DNA from: an uncultured Lentisphaeria bacterium
GTDB lineage: Bacteria > Verrucomicrobiota > Lentisphaeria > JABSQK01 > CAJWLW01
DNA: 12,699 nt
Assembly: GCA_913042885.1 (NCBI GenBank)
Contig: CAJWLW010000113.1
Span: 1-12,699 of the forward strand
Direction of reading: 5' to 3'
Shown: positions 6,357 through 12,699 of the stretch, piece after piece
Layout of the letters: each line of letters starts with the position of its first letter
How positions within the stretch are numbered: the stretch's first letter is position 1
Made by a program: the position numbers and the translations under genes
The notes under the pieces: generated by a model
The model's input: the letters and a program-made list of their open reading frames with translations, nothing else
Told to the model about the DNA's origin: nothing
Database searches by the model: none

Positions 6357-8753
6357 ATGAAATATTTGCTCCACACAGACACACCCGTCACTGGCAATAG
6401 CCGCACCGCTGATGCCGAGCCCCTGTTCATCGCCAAAGACGGCAAGGCACTGGCTGTGCTGGCGGTCTCGCCGAACCCCGGAGTACAGGAACAATTGGCG
6501 ATCGATGAGCTGGTGCGGGCGATCGAGCTGATGTGCGGACAGAAGCCGAAGGTCGCCAGCACGGACGACGCCATCGCCGCGGCACTCGCCGACACGGCGC
6601 CGGTGATCGTGCTGGGGCAGGAAGCACTCAAAGCAAAGCCCGCACTGGAGGCGGAGATCGCGGCCGTGCTGAAGAAGAAACCGTACCTGCGCAGCGACGG
6701 CATCGCGGTGAAACGGGAAGGCAACCGGATCTACATCGCCGGCAACAACGATTACAGCCACTACTACGCAGCGGCTGAGCTGCTTCGAAAATTGGGCTGC
6801 CGCTGGTATATACCTACGGAGATCGGCGAGTGCATTCCCCAGAAAGAAACGATCTCTGTCGATGATCTGGATATCGTTTTTTCCTCGCCGTTCGAAGTCC
6901 GAATATACTGGATTTCGTGGGCCGGAGACAAGACCGGCCAAGACGAGTTCATGCGACGGAACATGATGGGTGGCAGAGAAGGTTTTCCGGGATGCAGCCA
7001 CACGCTGGGCCAGTACGTGAAAGAACTCTCCGACGACGTCATGAAGGTCCCGCTCACCGATCCGAACACGGCGACACACATCGCAAAGCAGCTGGAGGAC
7101 AAGTACTCGGCGGGCAAAAAAATCACGCTGGGCATGGACGACGGTGTCTATGACTCCGATTATCCCGGCGACAAGGAGCTGATGGAGTTGCAATGGGACA
7201 AGTACATGCTGCGCTGGAGCATGAGCGATCCGTTTATCGAGTTGTACAACAACATCGCCAGAATCCTGCAGGAAAAGTATCCGGACAGCACCAGCAAGAT
7301 CGGTTTCCTGTTGTACTCGATGATGACGATCCCGCCGGTGCGCGAGATGAAGGCGGAACGCTCGCTCTACGGTGTGCTGGCACCGATCGATATCGATCCG
7401 AACCACGGCATGGACGATGCACAGTCACCGCCGCGGCAGGAGTACCGCGACATGATGTACAAGTGGGCAGAGATCTTCGACGGCCGGCTGGCTGTCTACG
7501 ACTACGACCAGGGCATGCTGATCTGGCGCGACCTCCCGAACCCGTCGCACCAGTCGTTCCGACAGGACATCAAGCACTACCGCAAAGCCGGCATCATGGG
7601 CTTCACCACGGAGAGCCGCAACGCCATCGCCACGGTCTTCCTGAACCTGTACATCCGCGGGCGCCTGATGTGGGATCCGGACGAGGACGTGGACGCGCTG
7701 CTCGACGAGTTCTATCCGATCTTCTACGGCCCGGCCGCCGAGCCGATGCGAGTCTACTGGTCAACGATCTACGACGCCTTCGAGAACACGCTGGTTACCG
7801 AGCACGAGTACTTTGCCGTGCCCGGCATCTACACGCCCGAGGTGATGCAGGTCCTGACCGAGAACTTCGAGAAGGCGGAACAGATCATCAACAGCCTGCA
7901 GAAAGAAGGTCGCGACTTGACGCGCAACGAGAAACTGTACGTCGAACGGATGCGGTTCACGCGATACAGCTATCTGATCACCAAGGGCTACACGGACATG
8001 ATCCATGCCGCGGCAACGGAATGTGACTACGCCAAGGCCGCGGAGATCGGCAGCAAGACCGTGGCGCTGCGCGAGGAAATGACCGACTTCAATGGCATCT
8101 TCACCACCTACCGCAACATGGACGCCGAATATGGAGAGAAGTACGAAGACGGTTATCACTGGTGGCTGGGCGAGATAAAGCAGTACCACGAGCTCGGAGC
8201 GTTCGTCGACGGTACCAAGGGCAAACTGGTCGGCAAACTGCCGCTCGAGTGGGCCTTCCGCCGGGACACCGGCGACTGCGGAGTCGACAACGGCTTCGCG
8301 ACGCAGGCGGTCGACCTGACCTGGTGGAACAGCCACAAGGACAATCTGACCCCCGACAACCGCCGCATGTACCCCGACCAATGGGAGATGATCCGCACCG
8401 ATGTCTTCGTCCAAGCCCAGGGTATTCGCGCCCCGGACCGCCAGTGTTATAGCGGCACTATCTGGTACCGCACAGAGATCGAGTTGACGGCTGAAGAGAC
8501 GGCGGGTGAGCTGCACATCCGGTTCCCGGGTATCTTCAACGTGTCGTACGTCTACATCAACGGTCAGGAAATCGCCCAGCGCAGCAACTACAACACGCTG
8601 TGGTTTCTCAACGACTACCGCTTCGAGTGGGACGTCGATACCGCGGGCGGACTGCAGATAGGAAAAAACACGATCGCCGTGCGCTGTATCAATACGCACC
8701 ATTTCGGCGGCCTTTTCCGTCGTCCGTTCCTCTATGAAAAAATCTCTGATTGA
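6357..8753 (+). CDS. DUF4838 / alpha-glucuronidase-like glycosidase with C-terminal jelly-roll domain
   Basis: The protein has 798 residues. About 20-170 resembles the N-terminal accessory domain of GH67 alpha-glucuronidases and GH20-type enzymes (AIDELVRAIELMCG, then YYAAAELLRKLGCRWYIP). About 175-470 fits the DUF4838 TIM-barrel-like domain, with ITLGMDDGVYDSDYPGD, GIMGFTTESRNAIATVFLNL and RGRLMWDPDEDVDALLDEFY followed by FYGPAAEPM. A helical segment (about 495-615) follows. The last 100 or so residues look like a galactose-binding jelly roll as in GH2 enzymes (GTIWYRTEIEL, NVSYVYINGQEI). Acidic residues such as D261, D262 and E419 could be catalytic, but this is inferred from position only. 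DUF4838 proteins are linked to polysaccharide use, mostly without known substrate. No signal peptide is seen, unusual for a polysaccharide-degrading enzyme, so a cytoplasmic role on imported oligosaccharides is likely. AAGGA at 6341-6345 supports the start. It is probably co-transcribed with the DUF6259 gene. Confidence 0.88.
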   Translation: MKYLLHTDTPVTGNSRTADAEPLFIAKDGKALAVLAVSPNPGVQEQLAIDELVRAIELMCGQKPKVASTDDAIAAALADTAPVIVLGQEALKAKPALEAEIAAVLKKKPYLRSDGIAVKREGNRIYIAGNNDYSHYYAAAELLRKLGCRWYIPTEIGECIPQKETISVDDLDIVFSSPFEVRIYWISWAGDKTGQDEFMRRNMMGGREGFPGCSHTLGQYVKELSDDVMKVPLTDPNTATHIAKQLEDKYSAGKKITLGMDDGVYDSDYPGDKELMELQWDKYMLRWSMSDPFIELYNNIARILQEKYPDSTSKIGFLLYSMMTIPPVREMKAERSLYGVLAPIDIDPNHGMDDAQSPPRQEYRDMMYKWAEIFDGRLAVYDYDQGMLIWRDLPNPSHQSFRQDIKHYRKAGIMGFTTESRNAIATVFLNLYIRGRLMWDPDEDVDALLDEFYPIFYGPAAEPMRVYWSTIYDAFENTLVTEHEYFAVPGIYTPEVMQVLTENFEKAEQIINSLQKEGRDLTRNEKLYVERMRFTRYSYLITKGYTDMIHAAATECDYAKAAEIGSKTVALREEMTDFNGIFTTYRNMDAEYGEKYEDGYHWWLGEIKQYHELGAFVDGTKGKLVGKLPLEWAFRRDTGDCGVDNGFATQAVDLTWWNSHKDNLTPDNRRMYPDQWEMIRTDVFVQAQGIRAPDRQCYSGTIWYRTEIELTAEETAGELHIRFPGIFNVSYVYINGQEIAQRSNYNTLWFLNDYRFEWDVDTAGGLQIGKNTIAVRCINTHHFGGLFRRPFLYEKISD

Positions 8754-8786
8754 GTTGAAACCACGCGAAAAAAGAACGAAACACCG

Positions 8787-10871
8787 GTGATCCTGTCCAA
8801 TCAGCATTTGCACGCAACCTTCGATGACGCCACGGGAGCGTTGTCGACGCTGGAGAGCCGCGCGACCGGCTGGCGCCTCCAGGACCGCCCGGAGCTCGGG
8901 CTCGGCTTCCGCATGCTGGTGCCCTTGCCCGACCGGCGCAACAACCAGGTCACCGGCCCGCAGAAACTCGCCGGCATCGAGCAATCGCCGGACGGCAACA
9001 GGCTGACGTTGACCTGGAACCACCTGCAGCCGCAGCATGGCGAGGCGCTGGACATTACCTTTGTTGCCACGGTCACGCTCGAAGGGGCGACGCTGCGCTT
9101 CGAGGCCCATCTCGACAATCGCTCGCCGCACACCGTCGAGCACGTCAGTTATCCGTGTATCGGCGACCTGCCGATGCCATCTGCCGACGAACATCTGCGC
9201 ACCATGATGCGCACCTCCTCGGGCATGGCTACGGCGTCGCTGCTGCCGCGGTTCACCGGGCGCTTCGGGTACTGGGGCCTCGAGCAACCACTGCAGACAC
9301 CCGAGGACCCGATTACACCGTTCCTGCTCATCGCCAGTGACCGGCAAGGCCTGTACACGGGCTGCCACGACACCAGCGCCAAGGAAGCGATCCGCTTCGT
9401 CTGCGAGCTCAAACCGGGATTCGAAATCGGCTTCGGCGAGGATGACGGGATGGCATCGGCCGAGCCGGAGTTAGACGGGCAGGCAAACCATCTTGAGGTT
9501 GCAACCTGGCATTTCCCGTATGTACTGCCGGGGACATCAACAGACTTGTCGCCCATCGTCCTGGCACCCTTCACCGGCACCTGGCACAAGGGTGTGGATG
9601 TGTACAAGGCATGGCGGGAAACGTGGTTCAAGCGACCGCCGACACCGGCTTGGGCACAGGACGTTCATTCCTGGCAGCAGCTCCACCTGAACTCACCTGA
9701 AGACGAACTGCGCTGGCGGTACAGCGAGCTGGCGGACATCGGCAAAGAATGCGCCGCACACGGCGTCCAGGCGTTGCAGTTGACAGGCTGGACGGTGGGC
9801 GGCCAGGACCGCGGCAACCCGTCGCACGACACCGATCCGCGACTGGGTGCGGCAGCCGAGCTGCGCGACGCGATCACCCGCATCCATGAGCTTGGTGTGA
9901 AAGTCGTGTTGTTCAACAAATACACATGGGTGGATCGCACGACCGACTGGTACCGCGAGGAAGGCATCCGCCACACAACCAAGAACCCGTACGGTGAACC
10001 GCACTTCCATCCGGGGTATCAATACCACACGCCGACACAACTGATCGGGATCAACTCGCGGCCCTTCGCGCCGACTTGTCCGCTCAGTCCGGCGTGGCGC
10101 AAGATTGCCTGCGACGAGTTCCGAAAAAGCCTGGCCCTGGGTGCCGCCGGCGCGCTCTATGACGAATGCCAGCATCATGGCGGCGCCACCTACTGCTTCG
10201 ACCCGGCACACGACCATCCGGTGCCGGCGCACATCTTCGCGGGCGACACGCCATTGGGCGAGGCGTTTCGAGAGATCGCGGCGAGCGAAGATCCCGAGTA
10301 CCTGTTGGTCGGCGAGGTGTGCCGCGATGTGCAGTTCCTGCACTACAGCATCGCCTACTTACGTATCACCAACCCGGACCACGTCGCAGTGGAACGTTAT
10401 ATCGATCCGTTCGCCGGGTTGATGGTGGCGGTGACGGCATTCAACGACCGCAACACGCTCAACCAGTGCCTCATGCACCGCTACATCATCAGTTACGAAC
10501 CCGGCAATTACAAAGGGCGTCTCGGCGAGTTCCCGCGCACGCTCGAGTACGGCAAAACGATCGACGCCCTGCGCCGGCGCTACCGGACATTCCTCTGGGA
10601 TGGCGAGTACCGTGACACGCAGGGCGCCCAAGTGACCACAGCAGCAGGTACGCCGCACCCGCACTACACAGTCTTCCGCGACACGGACAATGGAAAACGG
10701 GCAGTCGTGGTCGGGAACTTCGACACCGCACAGGCAGTCAAAGTAGCCGTGACCTTGGACGACAGTACGCAGCCGCTGCTGCTGGTTCGGCCGGAGGCAC
10801 CGGAGCCCGAATCCGCACCGGATGAGATCGGGCTGGGGCCGGGAGAAGCTGCCGTACTGATCGAAAGCTGA
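8787..10871 (+). CDS. DUF6259-type glycoside-hydrolase-like protein
   Basis: The protein has 694 residues. An N-terminal beta-sandwich domain (about 1-265) resembles those of alpha-galactosidase-like enzymes (ATFDDATGALSTLESRATGW near the N-terminus). A TIM barrel follows (about 290-575), then a small C-terminal beta domain (about 620-694). Barrel strands are visible as VQALQLTGW, VKVVLFNKYTW, AAGALYDECQHHGG and EYLLVGEVCRD. D459 (LYDECQ) and E510 (LVGEVC) lie where the nucleophile and acid/base sit in related barrels, but this is inferred. The family matches DUF6259, a glycoside-hydrolase-like group without a firmly known substrate as far as I can recall. The start is GTG: no ATG or other good start exists between the upstream stop (8751-8753) and this codon, and the homologous N-terminal sequence begins immediately. 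The gene is 33 bases after, and in the same frame as, the DUF4838 gene, with only a weak Shine-Dalgarno, so coupled translation is likely. No signal peptide is visible. Confidence 0.86.
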   Translation: MILSNQHLHATFDDATGALSTLESRATGWRLQDRPELGLGFRMLVPLPDRRNNQVTGPQKLAGIEQSPDGNRLTLTWNHLQPQHGEALDITFVATVTLEGATLRFEAHLDNRSPHTVEHVSYPCIGDLPMPSADEHLRTMMRTSSGMATASLLPRFTGRFGYWGLEQPLQTPEDPITPFLLIASDRQGLYTGCHDTSAKEAIRFVCELKPGFEIGFGEDDGMASAEPELDGQANHLEVATWHFPYVLPGTSTDLSPIVLAPFTGTWHKGVDVYKAWRETWFKRPPTPAWAQDVHSWQQLHLNSPEDELRWRYSELADIGKECAAHGVQALQLTGWTVGGQDRGNPSHDTDPRLGAAAELRDAITRIHELGVKVVLFNKYTWVDRTTDWYREEGIRHTTKNPYGEPHFHPGYQYHTPTQLIGINSRPFAPTCPLSPAWRKIACDEFRKSLALGAAGALYDECQHHGGATYCFDPAHDHPVPAHIFAGDTPLGEAFREIAASEDPEYLLVGEVCRDVQFLHYSIAYLRITNPDHVAVERYIDPFAGLMVAVTAFNDRNTLNQCLMHRYIISYEPGNYKGRLGEFPRTLEYGKTIDALRRRYRTFLWDGEYRDTQGAQVTTAAGTPHPHYTVFRDTDNGKRAVVVGNFDTAQAVKVAVTLDDSTQPLLLVRPEAPEPESAPDEIGLGPGEAAVLIES

Positions 10872-10876
10872 CCCCT

Positions 10877-10902
10877 GCCGGCGTTGCTGATTCCGGCGTT
10901 TT
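10877..10902 (+). terminator. Weak terminator-like hairpin after the glycosidase pair
   Basis: GCCGG (10877-10881) can pair with CCGGC (10893-10897) around an 11-base loop, and GTTTT follows at 10898-10902. It lies six bases after the stop of the DUF6259 gene, where an intrinsic terminator is expected. The stem is short and the T run is only four long, so it would be inefficient. The same bases also form a direct repeat of CCGGCGTT (10878-10885 and 10893-10900). Confidence 0.3.
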
Positions 10903-10992
10903 CGCATACTACAGTATTCGCCCCGGTACGATTGCACTCGGCCAAGCCGGAGGTACCTTTGTCGCTCGTCTCAACACAAACCCACACCTAAC

Positions 10993-10996
10993 GGAA
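10993..10996 (+). promoter_or_regulatory. Shine-Dalgarno (GGAA) for the FG-GAP/UnbV gene
   Basis: GGAA at 10993-10996 is seven bases before the ATG at 11004 and supports that start. The second ATG at 11007 is directly adjacent and would shorten the signal peptide by one residue only. The rest of the 132-base gap (10872-11003) shows no convincing promoter. Confidence 0.45.
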
Positions 10997-11003
10997 ATCA
11001 ACA

Positions 11004-12404
11004 ATGATGAAGTCTGCAATGCTCCTCTTGTTTTGCGGCGCTCTTGGCACCGTTACCGCAGCCCCCTTCGAGAATGTTACCGGCCCCATGGGGCTGGAGA
11101 ATATCAACAACGGCGCTGTGGCATGGGGCGACTTCGACAACGACGGTTTTGTTGACCTGTTTGCCGCTGGCATTTTCCGCAACGAAGGCGGCGAGAGCTT
11201 CAGGAAAGTACAGGGCGGCCCACCGCACACTTCGGTGGCGGACTACAACGGCGACGGCTTCCTCGATGCTGCCGGGGTCGGAGAGGCGATACCAACGGTA
11301 ACCCTGGCGAGCTACAACGGCGAGACCGGCACCTTTGACGACCATTCCCAAAAGTTCGCGAAGGTGCCCACCTACCGTCCGTACTCGAGCTTCTGGGCCG
11401 ACTTCAACGGCGACGGGTTGCTCGACTACTACATCACCGGCATGACCAACTCCAACGCCTGGCCGGACGGCGGCACCCACGACTACATCTATTTCGCTGA
11501 AAAAGCCGAAGACGGAACAGTCACGTTCAACATCGGCTGGACCTCTCCCGGCGCCGCCAACACCCGCGGCGCATCGCCGTGTGACTTCGACCGCGACGGC
11601 GACATCGATGTCATCACCAGCGGCTACTGGATGACGGTCGATTACCTGTGGCGCAACGACGGCACCGGCAAGTTCGACGACGCCGGCGGCGCCCTCGGCG
11701 TCCCGCAGCGCACCGGTCACGGCGTCGGTTCCTGCTGGGGCGACTTCGACAACGACGGCTGGATCGACCTGTACGTCTCGAACTTTTCGCATCCCGGCAA
11801 TCCACCGCCGGCCTTTGCCCGCAACAACGAAGGCAAGAACTTCGAGAACAAGGGCACCGGCGGCATTGGCTGGGTGGAGTCGCAGGGTTGCGCGGCCGCC
11901 GGCGACTACGACAACGACGGCGATCTCGACATGTTCCTCACGGCTCTCTACACGCCGCGCGGCCGGCTGATGCGAAACAACGGCAATTTCAGCTTCACCG
12001 ATGTCAGCGGCGAGTATGGCCTCACGGGCATCGGCCCAAGTTACGCAGCGGCTTGGGGGGATTACAACAACGACGGTTACCTCGACCTCTCCGCGCACGG
12101 CCAGCTGTACAAGAACCCCGGCGGCGAGAACCACTGGCTGAAGGTCAAGCTGACTGCTTCCGACGGCAAGATCAACGCCTCCGCCGTGGGGGCCCAGGTG
12201 CGCATCGCCGTACCCGAGCTCGGCACTTTGACGCGCCACGTCGAAACGGCTACCGGCCAGGGCAACCAGAACGACCTGACGATGCATTTCGGCCTGGGCA
12301 GCTACAGCGGCCCGCTGACGCTGGATATCTTCTGGCCGGACAAGGCGACTCAGAGCGTCAAGGTCGACGGCGTCGACAAGCTGGTCCGGGTAGATCGCAA
12401 GTAA
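11004..12404 (+). CDS. Secreted FG-GAP/VCBS repeat protein with ASPIC/UnbV domain
   Basis: The protein has 466 residues. The N-terminus is a Sec signal peptide: a lysine near the start, a hydrophobic core (AMLLLFCGALG) and a likely cut after A19 (VTA), so the mature protein is exported. Seven calcium-loop motifs of the D-x-[DN]-x-D-G-x-x-D kind start at residues 43, 80, 133, 194, 247, 301 and 353. The spacing is mostly 52-61, which fits a seven-bladed beta-propeller of integrin alpha / FG-GAP type. From about 377 the chain matches the ASPIC/UnbV domain: NHWLKVKLTA, AVGAQVRI, a G-x-G and HFGLG segment, and LDIFWPDK. Such proteins are common in Planctomycetota, Acidobacteriota and related bacteria and are presumed to bind at or outside the cell surface; no enzyme activity is established. 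No membrane anchor or sorting tail is visible. It is probably transcribed separately from the glycosidase pair and is convergent with the next gene. Confidence 0.93.
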   Translation: MMKSAMLLLFCGALGTVTAAPFENVTGPMGLENINNGAVAWGDFDNDGFVDLFAAGIFRNEGGESFRKVQGGPPHTSVADYNGDGFLDAAGVGEAIPTVTLASYNGETGTFDDHSQKFAKVPTYRPYSSFWADFNGDGLLDYYITGMTNSNAWPDGGTHDYIYFAEKAEDGTVTFNIGWTSPGAANTRGASPCDFDRDGDIDVITSGYWMTVDYLWRNDGTGKFDDAGGALGVPQRTGHGVGSCWGDFDNDGWIDLYVSNFSHPGNPPPAFARNNEGKNFENKGTGGIGWVESQGCAAAGDYDNDGDLDMFLTALYTPRGRLMRNNGNFSFTDVSGEYGLTGIGPSYAAAWGDYNNDGYLDLSAHGQLYKNPGGENHWLKVKLTASDGKINASAVGAQVRIAVPELGTLTRHVETATGQGNQNDLTMHFGLGSYSGPLTLDIFWPDKATQSVKVDGVDKLVRVDRK

Positions 12405-12416
12405 TCGACCTCGGCA

Positions 12417-12699
12417 TCACGGTCCCGCTCCGACCACGCAGGGTTTCGAAACCCGCCCTTCCCACAGTTTATGATAGTTATCCTCGCCACTGACCCAGTA
12501 CGGCAGGACCCCCGCAATGTGGCCGTCCAGGTACATACCGTTGGCCTTGCCTCCCGAATGGCGGAAGGCGTATTCCGCACAGGCCCAGGAACAGTTTAAG
12601 TCATAGTTGATCGCGTAGTGGTAGAATGGCAGCGTCCAGAATTGCGTGCCGCCGTCGTTTTCCATGCAGTCCATTACGATCATCCCGTCACTCGGCGCC
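12417..12699 (-). CDS. H-X9-DG pseudopilin-like protein, C-terminal part (5' end outside window)
   Basis: This reverse-strand frame is open from base 12698 to the stop at 12417-12419, giving 93 residues with the N-terminus outside the window. The segment beginning PSDGMIVMDC and the later RHSGGKANGMYLDGHIAGV match the tail of proteins carrying the prepilin-type processing-associated H-X9-DG domain (DUF1559-like). These start with a prepilin cleavage and methylation motif and are abundant in Planctomycetota and Lentisphaerota, where they are type II/IV-like pseudopilins of uncertain function. Here ten residues, not nine, separate the histidine from DG. Two close cysteines occur in NCSWAC. The ATG at 12683 is internal, since coding sense continues upstream to the edge. 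The gene faces the UnbV gene with 12 bases between the stops. The N-terminal prepilin motif cannot be checked here. Confidence 0.8.
   Translation of the reverse strand, partial: APSDGMIVMDCMENDGGTQFWTLPFYHYAINYDLNCSWACAEYAFRHSGGKANGMYLDGHIAGVLPYWVSGEDNYHKLWEGRVSKPCVVGAGP

Noticed and set aside
7761..9368. Long reverse-strand open frame (535 codons) spanning the glycosidase junction
   Set aside because: It crosses the boundary of two well-supported forward genes and shows no recognisable domain. Its length is explained by high GC and few stop codons.
10884..10912. TTGCTG and TACTAC at 17-base spacing as a promoter for the FG-GAP gene
   Set aside because: The -10 match is poor and the -35 overlaps the terminator-like hairpin. 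Nothing distinguishes it from chance.
10998..12287. Long reverse-strand open frame (429 codons) under the FG-GAP gene
   Set aside because: It is antisense to a gene with a signal peptide and seven repeat motifs. The predicted protein is a low-complexity V/A/G-rich product of reading repeated Asp/Gly codons backwards, so it is a shadow of GC-rich coding sequence.
11648..12493. Forward frame of 281 codons overlapping the FG-GAP gene
   Set aside because: The product is a very arginine-rich out-of-frame reading of the repeats and runs past the real stop; no family resemblance.

Overview
The window is a gene-dense, GC-rich bacterial segment carrying eight protein genes: seven on the + strand and one on the - strand at the right edge. 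Three features point to a PVC-type or similar large-genome heterotroph (Lentisphaerota, Kiritimatiellota, Planctomycetota or Hydrogenedentota): an H-X9-DG pseudopilin tail, an FG-GAP/UnbV secreted protein, and a pair of DUF4838- and DUF6259-type glycosidase-like proteins. This placement is an inference from family content, not from a marker gene. No tRNA, rRNA, CRISPR array, insertion sequence or phage gene was seen, and no stretch longer than 300 bases lacks a gene.

Region 1 (1-6223) is a MoxR/von Willebrand A cluster. It holds the C-terminal part of a MoxR AAA+ ATPase, a DUF58 protein, a BatA-type membrane protein with a vWA domain, and a second membrane vWA protein with a glutamine-amidotransferase-like domain. 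The first three genes are joined by ATGA stop/start overlaps, and the fourth follows after 88 bases. All three vWA-type proteins keep the MIDAS metal-site residues. The expected picture is a cytosolic ATPase and DUF58 partner acting with two membrane-anchored MIDAS proteins, in a chaperone-like or envelope stress and maturation role. No specific substrate can be read from the sequence.

Region 2 (6357-10871) is a two-gene carbohydrate cassette: an alpha-glucuronidase-like DUF4838 protein with a C-terminal jelly-roll domain, and 33 bases downstream a DUF6259 TIM-barrel protein. Neither has a visible signal peptide, so they may process imported oligosaccharides in the cytoplasm. A short inverted repeat lies over the Shine-Dalgarno sequence of the first gene.

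Region 3 (11004-12699) has a secreted protein with seven FG-GAP-type calcium-binding repeats and a C-terminal ASPIC/UnbV domain. It meets, tail to tail with only 12 bases between stops, the C-terminal end of an H-X9-DG pseudopilin-like gene that runs off the right edge.

Nothing here is a clearly new defence or mobile system. The most interesting points are the two parallel membrane vWA/amidotransferase-like proteins served by one MoxR, and the poorly characterised, apparently intracellular DUF4838-DUF6259 pair.
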